Shown: piece by piece, positions 25,852 to 33,707 of the stretch
Layout: each line of letters begins with the position of its first letter
How positions within the stretch are numbered: position 1 is the stretch's first letter
NCBI GenBank assembly: GCA_016721765.1
Contig: JADKHO010000004.1
Coordinates: forward strand, 372,001-436,000
From: Bacteroidota bacterium
GTDB taxonomy: Bacteria; Bacteroidota; Bacteroidia; UBA4408
Direction of reading: 5' to 3'
DNA: 64,000 nt
Notes under the pieces: generated by a model
Database searches by the model: none
What the model saw: the letters and a program-made list of their open reading frames with translations, nothing else
Told to the model about the DNA's origin: nothing
Made by a program: the position numbers and the translations under genes

Positions 25852-26743
25852 TTGAAATTACTTTTTGATGTACACGAAAGTACTTGTTTCGAAAGGCTAA
25901 ACACCATGCTTCAGATGCAAATAACAAATACATAACAATCATTAACAATCCAAAATCCACAATCCCCATTACCAGAGCAATTAATGCATGCAAGGCTATA
26001 CCAAATGTAAGTAAATATGGTTTTAGCTTCTTAATCCATATACAAACAGGAAATAATATTTGAAAAAGCAGAGTTAACCAAGTGAGCAGTCTTAAAGGCA
26101 ATTCTATGTTGGCAACAATATCCTGAACAAAACCAAGTGTAAATTCATCGTTTAATAGAGCATAATGCATGGCAGAGCCATCCATCCATTGCGAGCCTTG
26201 TAGTTTATAATAACTCGAAATAAAATACACTACGCAAAGCTGCACCTGAGCAGCTAAGAATGCAAAATTAGTTAAGCTTATAGATAGCGCTTTCAGCTTA
26301 CCCGCTTTATGCATTGCGTTTTCATCCATCAATACCAAATAAAAAAGTTGTAAGTGCAACAAGTCGGCACTCCCATTTTGAATTGCAACACTACGGTGGT
26401 ATAAATTGGAATAGCAGAAAAAGATAAGCAGTGCTAAAAGTCGCTGCGAGCTCACAAAGAAGGAAGCAACAATTGCAATCAACAAAAGTAATACTAGTCC
26501 GGGATAATAAGTTGAAAATGCCGGATGTGAGAGCAAATTCAAGCTTTGCAGTAAACTATTCCCTTCGTAAATTAAAGGTGCAATTGGAGCGTTTTTACCC
26601 CATATAAAACTTGCAACAGGAAGTTGCATTAAGGTAATTAGAAACGTAAATAAATATACCCCTTTGCGATAAAGAAATAGTGCATGCGGGTGCTGCACTG
26701 CATGTGCCTGATTAAATAAATATGAAATCCACTTACTCCTCAT
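25841..26743 (-). CDS. HTTM domain (vitamin K carboxylase-like) membrane protein
   Basis: A 300-residue integral membrane protein with about seven hydrophobic helices. It resembles the HTTM family, the membrane part of vitamin K-dependent gamma-carboxylase: an N-terminal YRKGVYLFTFLITLM helix, the SNLYHRSVAIQNGSADLLH loop, and the SSYYKLQGSQWMDGSAMHYA segment. The substrate and reaction in bacteria are unknown, and the large lumenal domain of the animal enzyme is absent. It overlaps the upstream DUF5819-like gene by four bases and the downstream secreted protein by 11, forming a tight trio. Confidence 0.8.
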   Translation of the reverse strand: MRSKWISYLFNQAHAVQHPHALFLYRKGVYLFTFLITLMQLPVASFIWGKNAPIAPLIYEGNSLLQSLNLLSHPAFSTYYPGLVLLLLIAIVASFFVSSQRLLALLIFFCYSNLYHRSVAIQNGSADLLHLQLFYLVLMDENAMHKAGKLKALSISLTNFAFLAAQVQLCVVYFISSYYKLQGSQWMDGSAMHYALLNDEFTLGFVQDIVANIELPLRLLTWLTLLFQILFPVCIWIKKLKPYLLTFGIALHALIALVMGIVDFGLLMIVMYLLFASEAWCLAFRNKYFRVHQKVISIEK

Positions 26744-27387
26744 CTTACTAGTTCGACTTTAGGAAAAAAAAGATAAGTGTATTTTGAATTCTTCACCTCA
26801 AACTTGTTGTTCACAGGAGCTATTTTTTCGAGCAATAAGGCACATTCAAAGCTTTTCGGGAAAGGCTTATTCTGAAATGCCCTCATCCACTGCTGGTTAA
26901 AACAATAGGAAGCTTTATAAAAATGTATGGAGTTACGCAGCAATAAGTCTAGCTGCTTTTGAGCAAGATTTGTAGGCAAGGTTTTATCACAACGTTCAAC
27001 AGCATCTGCATGTGCACGCAGCAACTCTGTTATTGCATTTTTATAAATAAGGTATTCATAACCGCTTGAAGAAATACGATTTTGTTGATGTTTTAAAATT
27101 AAGGGAGCACCAACATTTTGCCAACTCGAAAAATTTTTACCATCCGAAGCATAGCGTACAAAAAGCTTATACTTTATTTCGGGAACATCCGGTGCAAAAA
27201 TTTTGAAATTTTGTGTAAAGAGAGGCTCTGTGTATTGTTTTGATAAGCTTGCTAATCGGCTCGTGTAATTTAATTCACGAAACTGGTATGCTATTGTTAA
27301 AGCGAAATGCAGCACCAGTAAAAGCAAAAAAAAGAGAGAAAGCAGAATTTCCAAATGCTGCTTCTCTCTTTTTGTAGTTGTATTCAT
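26740..27387 (-). CDS. Membrane-anchored DUF5819-like protein
   Basis: A 215-residue protein with one N-terminal membrane helix (~14-36, ILLSLFFLLLLVLHFALTIA) and a periplasmic body. The YTEPLFTQNFKIFAPDVPE stretch resembles the 'P-x-F-x-Q-x-W/F-x-x-F-A-P' core of DUF5819 proteins, which are often found beside HTTM-domain proteins. I recall that association from other genomes and cannot search for it. Function unknown; position suggests a partner of the HTTM protein that follows with a four-base overlap. Confidence 0.6.
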   Translation of the reverse strand: MNTTTKREKQHLEILLSLFFLLLLVLHFALTIAYQFRELNYTSRLASLSKQYTEPLFTQNFKIFAPDVPEIKYKLFVRYASDGKNFSSWQNVGAPLILKHQQNRISSSGYEYLIYKNAITELLRAHADAVERCDKTLPTNLAQKQLDLLLRNSIHFYKASYCFNQQWMRAFQNKPFPKSFECALLLEKIAPVNNKFEVKNSKYTYLFFPKVELVR

Positions 27388-27399
27388 TAAAGGATTGTT

Positions 27400-28674
27400 T
27401 TACCAGGCATAGAGCGGCAAATCTTGCATAAGCACATTCACTTCTTTGCGCACTTCGGTAATTTTATTTTCTGAATCCTTGTTCACAATAACTCTATCGA
27501 TAAGGTCAACAATGTTTTCAATCTGATTTTCTTTAATTCCACGAGTAGTGATGGCGGCAGTTCCAACACGTATACCGGATGTAACAAAGGGTGATTTATC
27601 GTCAAATGGAACCATGTTTTTATTTACGGTTATATCCGCTTTCACTAACACATTCTCAGCTTCTTTACCGGTTACATTTTTTGAGCGCAAATCGATGAGC
27701 ATACAGTGGTTATCGGTTCCGCCGCTGATAACAGCATATCCTCTATCCACAAAAGCTTTTGCCATCACCTTTGCATTCTTCATTAATTGTATTCCGTAAG
27801 TTTTAAAATCATCGTGCAACGCTTCACCAAAAGCTACTGCTTTAGCTGCAATCACATGTTCGAGGGGGCCTCCTTGTGTACCCGGAAACACTGCACCATC
27901 CAGCAAGGACGACATTTGTCGCAATTCACCTTTGGGAGTTTTTAAGCCGAATGGATTTTCAAAATCTTTGCCCATCATAATTAATCCACCTCTTGGTCCG
28001 CGTAATGTTTTATGCGTGGTGGTGCTCACAATATGACAATGTGGAAGTGGGTTATTCAAAAGTCCTTTTGCGATTAAACCTGCCGGATGTGCAATATCTG
28101 CAAGCAGAAGCGCACCAACACTGTCGGCAATTTCACGCAATCGTTTGTAATCCCAATCTCTTGAATAAGCCGAAGCACCACAAATCATCAGTTTAGGCAT
28201 CACCCGTTTAGCAGTTGCTTCCACTTTATCGTAATCAACCTGACCGCTTTCTTTTTCTACTCCATAAAAACTTGGAACATATAATTTTCCTGAAAAATTA
28301 ACGGGTGAACCGTGTGTTAAGTGACCGCCATGGGATAAATCAAAACCCAAAATTTTATCACCCGGTTTTAAGATAGCTAACATTACTGCTGCATTTGCTT
28401 GAGCGCCACTGTGTGGTTGCACATTTGCCCATTCGGCACCAAATAATTCTTTTATACGGTCGATTGCCAACTGTTCTACTTTATCAACTACTTCGCAACC
28501 ACCGTAATATCTTTTAAAGGGAAGCCCTTCTGCATATTTATTCGTGAGGCACGAACCCATGGCTTGCATCACTTGGTCGCTAACATAATTTTCGGAAGCG
28601 ATTAATTCGATTCCATGCGTTTGCCTAATTAATTCTTCTCCGATAAGGTCAAAAATGACGGTGTCCTTCTTCAT
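27400..28674 (-). CDS. glyA: Serine hydroxymethyltransferase
   Basis: Cytoplasmic pyridoxal-phosphate enzyme interconverting serine and glycine with tetrahydrofolate, the main source of one-carbon units. 424 residues, normal length. The N-terminus has IELIASENYVSDQVMQAMGS and NKYAEGLPFKRYYGGCEVVD; the PLP lysine is in IVSTTTHKTLRGPRGG. It begins five bases after the exosortase partner gene and is followed 12 bases later by the DUF5819-like gene, an odd setting for a housekeeping gene. I saw no separate promoter for it. Confidence 0.97.
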   Translation of the reverse strand: MKKDTVIFDLIGEELIRQTHGIELIASENYVSDQVMQAMGSCLTNKYAEGLPFKRYYGGCEVVDKVEQLAIDRIKELFGAEWANVQPHSGAQANAAVMLAILKPGDKILGFDLSHGGHLTHGSPVNFSGKLYVPSFYGVEKESGQVDYDKVEATAKRVMPKLMICGASAYSRDWDYKRLREIADSVGALLLADIAHPAGLIAKGLLNNPLPHCHIVSTTTHKTLRGPRGGLIMMGKDFENPFGLKTPKGELRQMSSLLDGAVFPGTQGGPLEHVIAAKAVAFGEALHDDFKTYGIQLMKNAKVMAKAFVDRGYAVISGGTDNHCMLIDLRSKNVTGKEAENVLVKADITVNKNMVPFDDKSPFVTSGIRVGTAAITTRGIKENQIENIVDLIDRVIVNKDSENKITEVRKEVNVLMQDLPLYAW

Positions 28675-28679
28675 ATGTG

Positions 28680-29168
28680 TTAAGTGGTTTTATTATTTAG
28701 GTTCGAACTGAGTTTAAATGCAGGAAATAAAATCATTAAAATCATGGGTGATTGCATTAATGCAAGAAAAGAACGCGATATACTTGAAAATTTCTCTGTG
28801 CTGTTCACCATCCATCCGTAAAGGTAAAAAATAAGAATTGTAAGTAGCAATGCGGTATGAAAATAAAAACAAATCCAAAGAAACGTGCGATTGGCAAACT
28901 CATACTTTACAACTAGAAGTGTGATGGCAAAATAAATCAAAATAAAGAAAACAGTGAGAAAATACTTTGCATAATATAGCTGCATGTAGGTAAATTTTTT
29001 CAAGAACAAAAATGTTTCAGGCACAGCGTAAGAGCTGTCGTTGTAATACAATTGATAGAGGTATAAATTATAATACCTAAGAAAATAATCGCGAAAAAAA
29101 CCTAAAATAATTAGAAAAAGAATTACGCCTATATAAAAAAACAATCGTTGATTTTTAGTTGCTTTCAC
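28680..29168 (-). CDS. Exosortase-associated four-helix membrane protein
   Basis: A 162-residue membrane protein with about four helices (~9-25, ~66-87, ~97-118, ~138-152). It overlaps the exosortase gene by 14 bases. In Bacteroidota, exosortases of the XrtF and XrtX types are accompanied by a small membrane protein of this size. I recall 'XrtX-associated membrane protein' as a family name, and this gene fits by size, topology and position. The role is unknown; it may hold the exosortase or its substrate. Sequence alone, without the neighbour, would not identify it. Confidence 0.7.
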   Translation of the reverse strand: MKATKNQRLFFYIGVILFLIILGFFRDYFLRYYNLYLYQLYYNDSSYAVPETFLFLKKFTYMQLYYAKYFLTVFFILIYFAITLLVVKYEFANRTFLWICFYFHTALLLTILIFYLYGWMVNSTEKFSSISRSFLALMQSPMILMILFPAFKLSSNLNNKTT

Positions 29169-29718
29169 GAGGTATAATATTTTCCTGTGACTTCTTGGGA
29201 ATTGATAACTTGTTGGCCCAAATCATCCAAAGGATGAAGACAAACGAATAAACAAGAATAGTAAATGTATAAGTGTGATTCAATTCGAGGTAATCAGGCC
29301 AATAAAGTGTAATAAAAACCAAGGCAATTATACGCAGCAGGTTAATTAAATGAATAGAGAGTATACCAAGTGGGATAAACCATAGTTTCGTTTTTAATGG
29401 ACCGGGGTAAGCAATTACAAAACCCGAAAAAAGAGCAAATAGTGTAAGCCCATTACAGGGGTCTCCAATCCATAATCCATGCGTACCATCGATGCCTAAG
29501 GTTCGGATATTACTTGCTAAATAGGGTTCCGGAATTAAGGTAAATCCTAGCGCTGAAATAATGAACTCGCCACTACGTATTAAATTATTAATAACCAATC
29601 GGTCTACAACTCCAAGTGGGTTTAACCAAAGTTCGTAAACAAAATACCAAAGAATAAAGAGGAGTAATGCTTTAAGGAGAAAAAATAAGGTTGGATTCTT
29701 TTGAATTTTCTTAAACAT
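29155..29718 (-). CDS. Exosortase/archaeosortase family protein (XrtX-like)
   Basis: A 187-residue membrane transpeptidase of the exosortase family, which cuts a C-terminal sorting tail and moves the protein to an envelope anchor. Several hydrophobic helices are visible. The three family active-site residues are in order: C88 in WIGDPCNGLTLFALF, R129 in IPLGILSIHLINLLRI, and H148 in LELNHTYTF. The short single-domain form and its neighbours (a PID-CTERM substrate 18 bases upstream and a small membrane partner overlapping downstream) point to the Bacteroidota XrtX type rather than the proteobacterial EpsH type. Confidence 0.88.
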   Translation of the reverse strand: MFKKIQKNPTLFFLLKALLLFILWYFVYELWLNPLGVVDRLVINNLIRSGEFIISALGFTLIPEPYLASNIRTLGIDGTHGLWIGDPCNGLTLFALFSGFVIAYPGPLKTKLWFIPLGILSIHLINLLRIIALVFITLYWPDYLELNHTYTFTILVYSFVFILWMIWANKLSIPKKSQENIIPRESN

Positions 29719-29736
29719 TAAAAAGTATCCAAACTA

Positions 29737-29973
29737 TTAGATGTCTTTATTTTCGACGTTTTTACGTGAATTGTATATTTTTTTTGCACCTACAGCTACT
29801 CCGGCAGCCACAAGGAAGCTAATGCCACCATCAATTGGAATGCAAGGTGGAGGCAAGCAAGGAGGACCACCACCACCGGGAGGAGGAGGAGGAGAACCGG
29901 CACGAGAGTCCAAAATAGTAACGAAAACAAAAAATGCGGTTATGGCAGTTATATTAAAAACTAACTTCTTCAT
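29737..29973 (-). CDS. PID-CTERM-type exosortase substrate, small Pro/Gly-rich protein
   Basis: A 78-residue protein: signal peptide ~1-25 ending SRAG, a short proline/glycine spacer with two cysteines (SPPPPPGGGGPPCLPPPC), then the C-terminal sorting signal PIDGG (46-50), a membrane helix ISFLVAAGVAVGA (51-63) and a basic tail KKIYNSRK. This tripartite tail is what exosortase-type enzymes recognise, and PID-CTERM is the name I recall for this Bacteroidota variant. After processing the mature chain would be only about 20-25 residues, so it may be an envelope anchor for glycan or a tiny adhesin. First gene of the leftward run; a -7 box precedes it. Confidence 0.85.
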   Translation of the reverse strand: MKKLVFNITAITAFFVFVTILDSRAGSPPPPPGGGGPPCLPPPCIPIDGGISFLVAAGVAVGAKKIYNSRKNVENKDI

Positions 29974-29991
29974 CTGCGAATATATTTTTTA

Positions 29992-29999
29992 CAAAAATA
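29992..29999 (-). promoter_or_regulatory. -7 box (TATTTTTG) for the PID-CTERM/exosortase operon
   Basis: Exact TAnnTTTG match on the minus strand, 18 bases before the ATG at 29973. It would drive the whole leftward run through glyA. Confidence 0.4.
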
Positions 30000-30143
30000 A
30001 TAAAATTGTTTTGATTTTAAATTAAATACATGACTTATTATTTTTAATCGACGAATGGTTAAATAAAATACGCTTTTTTATACTTATCAGCCTTGCTAAT
30101 AGCTCAATAATTAAGGATTAAAGCCGAAATTACATTTTATTTA

Positions 30144-30151
30144 TATATTTG
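30144..30151 (+). promoter_or_regulatory. -7 box (TATATTTG) for the tyrosine kinase gene
   Basis: Exact TAnnTTTG match 35 bases before ATG 30187. It may head the whole rightward surface-glycan run. Confidence 0.45.
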
Positions 30152-30186
30152 TCGCCTTTTGAAATTCTATTTCTCACTCAACTTGC

Positions 30187-32616
30187 ATGTCTCAAAAAAG
30201 CGGTTCACTAATAGATATTAACGATTTAAACAAAGGCCTAAAAATCATCTCTGAAAATTGGTTGATTATGGTTTTGTTTTTGGGAATTTCCTACATTCTA
30301 GCCTATGTTTATATACATAAACTAACTGAATACTCAGCTGCCAAAACTCAAATTTTAATTAAGTCGGAAGAAACGTATGACTATCAAAGTCAAATCATGG
30401 CAGGCTTAGGTCAATCCTATAATTATTACAGTAGTTACGAAAAAATTTCGAATGAAATGCGTGTCATCAAATCCTATGATTTGATTGAAAAAGCAGTTTC
30501 CAAACTCAATTTAGATGTTTCTTATTATATAGTTGGAAGGTTAAAAACAACCGAAATATATGAATCGAAACCCTTTCAAGTGGTGGTTTCAAGTATAAAT
30601 CCTGGACTTTATGAGCAAACAATAAAATTAAATTTTATTGATGATAAACGGTATCGTTTAAAATACGAACGTTATGGTGAATCGGTGGTGCATGATTACT
30701 TTTTTGATAGAGAAGCAGTGGATACGGATTTCAAAATTGTAGTAACTAAAAATTCCGGCATTGATAAAAACTCCGCCCTTTCATTAAAGGATTTGGAATA
30801 CCAGTTTAAGGTGCATAAAAAATCCAATTTAATAACCAAGTACCAATCCACCCTTTCGGTCGAAAATGAAGAATACACTGCTATCTTAACACTTTTAGTG
30901 GAGGATGAAATTCCTGAACGCGCCGTGTTGTTTTTGGATACCTTGTCAAAAGTGTATTTAGATTATTCTCTTAAATCCAAGGTAGATATAAATGAAAACA
31001 CTTTGCGGTATATCGACAAACAATTGGATGAAGTAATTCAAATTTTATCGCAAATTGAAGATGATTTAGAAAACTATAAAAAGAAAAAATCGATTCTTGA
31101 TTTAACAAAAGAAGAGGATTCCTATTTTCAACAGTTAACCGATTTTGAATCTCAAAAAACAAAGCTTGAATTGCAGCTTCAAACTATTGGTGAGCTTGAG
31201 AAATATATTATTTTAGATAAAGATCCCGAGTTGCTCCCTCCTTCCTTTTACATTAACAATGAAGATGATTTCTTAAAAAAATCAGTTGGTGAATTATATG
31301 CATTCCAAATTGCACGTAATGGCGCCCTGTTTAACTCCACAGTAAAAAACATGTCGATAACAGAAATCGACCAAAAAATTAAATTGCTTAAGAACAATAT
31401 TCTTACTTATTTAGGCAATACTAAAGTTGCTATCCAAGACAATATCAATCGTGTTACTAAGGCCATCAACACTTACGAAGGCTCTATCCAGAACATCCCT
31501 CAAAAGCAGCGACAACTATTAAATATTGCACGTAAGCAACAAGTTTATGAAAAGATGTATTCGTTTTTATTGGAGAAAAAATCGAGTACCATCATTGCCA
31601 AAGCAGGTATAGTTCCTGAAACAAAAATTATAGAATCAGCTCGATCAATTGGTGTTGTTAAACCTGACAAAACAAAAATTTTGTATTCCTTTTTGGGAGG
31701 TAGCTTAATTTTATCGCTTATAATAGTTTTTATACGTACTGCATTTTTCTCTCGTATTGAAAGCGTACAAGAATTAAAAGCACTTACTACACTGCCTATT
31801 TTAGGTGAGATTTTATTTTCGAAAGCCGGTAAATCATCTTATATAGTTGTGGATGCCGATCCTAAATCGCCCATAACTGAATCATTTCGCTCCATGCGCA
31901 CCAATTTGGAATACATGGCTTCCAATTCTAAATCGAAATTGGTTATTATTACTTCCAATAATCCCGGTGAAGGAAAAACATTTTGCTCCATCAACCTGGC
32001 TTCGATTTTGGCAAAAGCCGGTAAAAAAGTTTTGATTATTGAGCTCGATTTGCATAAGCCAAAAGTGCATTTAGGTTTAAATATGAAATCAGAATTTGGA
32101 GTAAGTAATATTCTTATTGGAAAAGAATCCACCAAGAATTCAATTCTAAAAACATCAATCGAGAATTTGGATACCATTCTTGCCGGCCCTACTCCACCAA
32201 ATGCTTCCGAATTAATATTAAGTCAACACATGCTCGAAATGCTTGACTATGGTCGAGAAAATTACGATTACGTAGTTGTGGATACGCCACCGGTTGGGCT
32301 TATTTCAGATGCCTTTATTTTGATGAAGTATGCGGATATTAGTCTTTTTGTTTTAAATGTTCGATTTGCAACCAAAGGCTCTGTAAACAATGCACACGAA
32401 ATTGTTGAGTTAAATAAACTTCAAAATTTTGGATTTGTATTAAATGGTGTTCGAGAGAAAAAATCGAAATACTATTATAACCGCTATTCATATGGCTATG
32501 GATTTGGTTATGGCTATGGTTACGGGTATGGAAAAGGATATGGATATGGGGGCTACTATGGCTACGGTCAAAAAAGTAAAAAAGATAAAGGCGATAGTCA
32601 GGAATTAAAGTCCTAA
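30187..32616 (+). CDS. Polysaccharide co-polymerase / tyrosine autokinase (Wzc-like)
   Basis: An 809-residue inner-membrane protein controlling chain length and export of a surface polysaccharide. Order: TM helix ~22-42, Wzz domain and long coiled coil (~265-480), second TM ~498-516, then a BY-kinase domain. Walker A NNPGEGKTF is near residue 592, the A' motif KVLIIELDLHKPK near 614 (first acidic residue E rather than the usual D), and Walker B DYVVVDTPPVG near 696. The C-terminal tail is a striking tyrosine cluster, 15 Tyr within 35 residues (762-793), alternating with glycine. These would be the autophosphorylated tyrosines. The legionaminate operon follows 59 bases downstream. Confidence 0.95.
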   Translation: MSQKSGSLIDINDLNKGLKIISENWLIMVLFLGISYILAYVYIHKLTEYSAAKTQILIKSEETYDYQSQIMAGLGQSYNYYSSYEKISNEMRVIKSYDLIEKAVSKLNLDVSYYIVGRLKTTEIYESKPFQVVVSSINPGLYEQTIKLNFIDDKRYRLKYERYGESVVHDYFFDREAVDTDFKIVVTKNSGIDKNSALSLKDLEYQFKVHKKSNLITKYQSTLSVENEEYTAILTLLVEDEIPERAVLFLDTLSKVYLDYSLKSKVDINENTLRYIDKQLDEVIQILSQIEDDLENYKKKKSILDLTKEEDSYFQQLTDFESQKTKLELQLQTIGELEKYIILDKDPELLPPSFYINNEDDFLKKSVGELYAFQIARNGALFNSTVKNMSITEIDQKIKLLKNNILTYLGNTKVAIQDNINRVTKAINTYEGSIQNIPQKQRQLLNIARKQQVYEKMYSFLLEKKSSTIIAKAGIVPETKIIESARSIGVVKPDKTKILYSFLGGSLILSLIIVFIRTAFFSRIESVQELKALTTLPILGEILFSKAGKSSYIVVDADPKSPITESFRSMRTNLEYMASNSKSKLVIITSNNPGEGKTFCSINLASILAKAGKKVLIIELDLHKPKVHLGLNMKSEFGVSNILIGKESTKNSILKTSIENLDTILAGPTPPNASELILSQHMLEMLDYGRENYDYVVVDTPPVGLISDAFILMKYADISLFVLNVRFATKGSVNNAHEIVELNKLQNFGFVLNGVREKKSKYYYNRYSYGYGFGYGYGYGYGKGYGYGGYYGYGQKSKKDKGDSQELKS
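32470..32568 (+). repeat. Tyr-Gly coding repeat (tatgg-type) in the kinase tail
   Basis: In-frame imperfect repeat of TAT-GGN codon pairs encoding the Tyr/Gly tail of the BY-kinase. Codons vary (GGC, GGA, GGT, GGG), so it looks maintained at protein level rather than recently expanded. Confidence 0.85.
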
Positions 32617-32675
32617 TCCGATAATTAAAGAATATAATTTGTGCTTTTCCTGTACAATAATTCTGAATACACGTC

Positions 32676-33707
32676 ATGGGCTCAACTGCAATTCGAATTA
32701 TAGCCGAAGCCGGTGTTAATCATAATGGAAGCATTACGCTTGCAAAACAGTTGATTGATGCAGCTGCTTTAGCAGGAGCCGATTATGTAAAGTTTCAAAC
32801 ATTTTCAGCCGATAAAGTGGCAAGCAGTCAAGCTCCTAAAGCCGCTTATCAATTAAGCTCTAGCTCAAGTAGTAATGAATCCCAGTTGGACATGTTGCGG
32901 AAATTGGAGTTAACAGCAGCGATGCATGAAGAACTGCAAAGCTATTGTTTGCAGAAAAACATAAAATTCTTATCTACTGCCTTTGATCTAGGAAGCATTG
33001 ATTTGCTAGCTAAACTTAAACTTGATTTTTTCAAAATTCCTTCAGGAGAAATAACGAATAAACCTTACTTGGAGTACATTGCCAAACAAGCAAAGCCGGT
33101 GCTTTTATCAACCGGAATGGCTACCCTTGCAGAGGTTAGCGCAGCAGTAGATTGCCTGGTGAATGCCGGAATGAAGCGAACAGAAATTAGTTTAATGCAT
33201 TGCACCAGCGAATATCCGGCACCTTTTGAGGAAGTGAATTTAAATGCAATGTTGACGCTAAAAAATGAATTCGGATTAAAAGTCGGCTATTCGGATCACA
33301 CAAGCGGTATCGAAATTTCGATTGCAGCGTCAGCGCTTGGTGCTGAGTTTATTGAAAAACATTTTACACTCGATAAATCAATGCCCGGTCCTGACCATAA
33401 AGCATCACTTGATCCTAGTGAGCTGATTGCATGGGTTAAGGCCATACGGAATGTTGAAAGCGCAATGGGAAGCAGTGAAAAAAAACCTAGCACATCCGAA
33501 ATTAAAAATAGAGCAGTTGTTAGAAAAAGTATTTTCCTGCATAGCAATTTACCCAAGAATCACATTTTACGTGCAAACGATCTTGAAATGAAAAGACCCG
33601 GAAACGGAATTTCTCCTATGGAACTTGACCTGGTAATTGGAAAAAAATTAAAATACGATCTGCCAGCTGAACACCAATTGACTTATTCCGATATTTACGA
33701 GGCATGA
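32676..33707 (+). CDS. legI: N-acetylneuraminate/legionaminate synthase family
   Basis: A 343-residue NeuB-family enzyme condensing phosphoenolpyruvate with a 6-deoxy hexosamine to make a nonulosonic acid. The N-terminal TIM barrel begins IRIIAEAGVNHNGS and has ADYVKFQTFSADKV, KIPSGEITNKPYLE and VGYSDHTSGIEIS. The C-terminal SAF (antifreeze-like) domain lies at ~285-343 (NHILRANDLEMKRPGNGIS). The product could be sialic or legionaminic acid; the legC and ptmE-like genes downstream favour legionaminic acid. It overlaps the next gene by four bases. Confidence 0.9.
   Translation: MGSTAIRIIAEAGVNHNGSITLAKQLIDAAALAGADYVKFQTFSADKVASSQAPKAAYQLSSSSSSNESQLDMLRKLELTAAMHEELQSYCLQKNIKFLSTAFDLGSIDLLAKLKLDFFKIPSGEITNKPYLEYIAKQAKPVLLSTGMATLAEVSAAVDCLVNAGMKRTEISLMHCTSEYPAPFEEVNLNAMLTLKNEFGLKVGYSDHTSGIEISIAASALGAEFIEKHFTLDKSMPGPDHKASLDPSELIAWVKAIRNVESAMGSSEKKPSTSEIKNRAVVRKSIFLHSNLPKNHILRANDLEMKRPGNGISPMELDLVIGKKLKYDLPAEHQLTYSDIYEA

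Noticed and set aside
29741..30025. Rightward 94-residue open frame with a Pro/Gly run opposite the PID-CTERM gene
   Set aside because: It is the antisense of the proline-codon repeat; no signal peptide or sensible fold, and the leftward frame has a complete sorting signal and promoter.
32470..32568. Short tandem repeats considered as a CRISPR-like or intergenic array
   Set aside because: The repeat is in frame within the kinase gene, units are six bases and no spacers are present.
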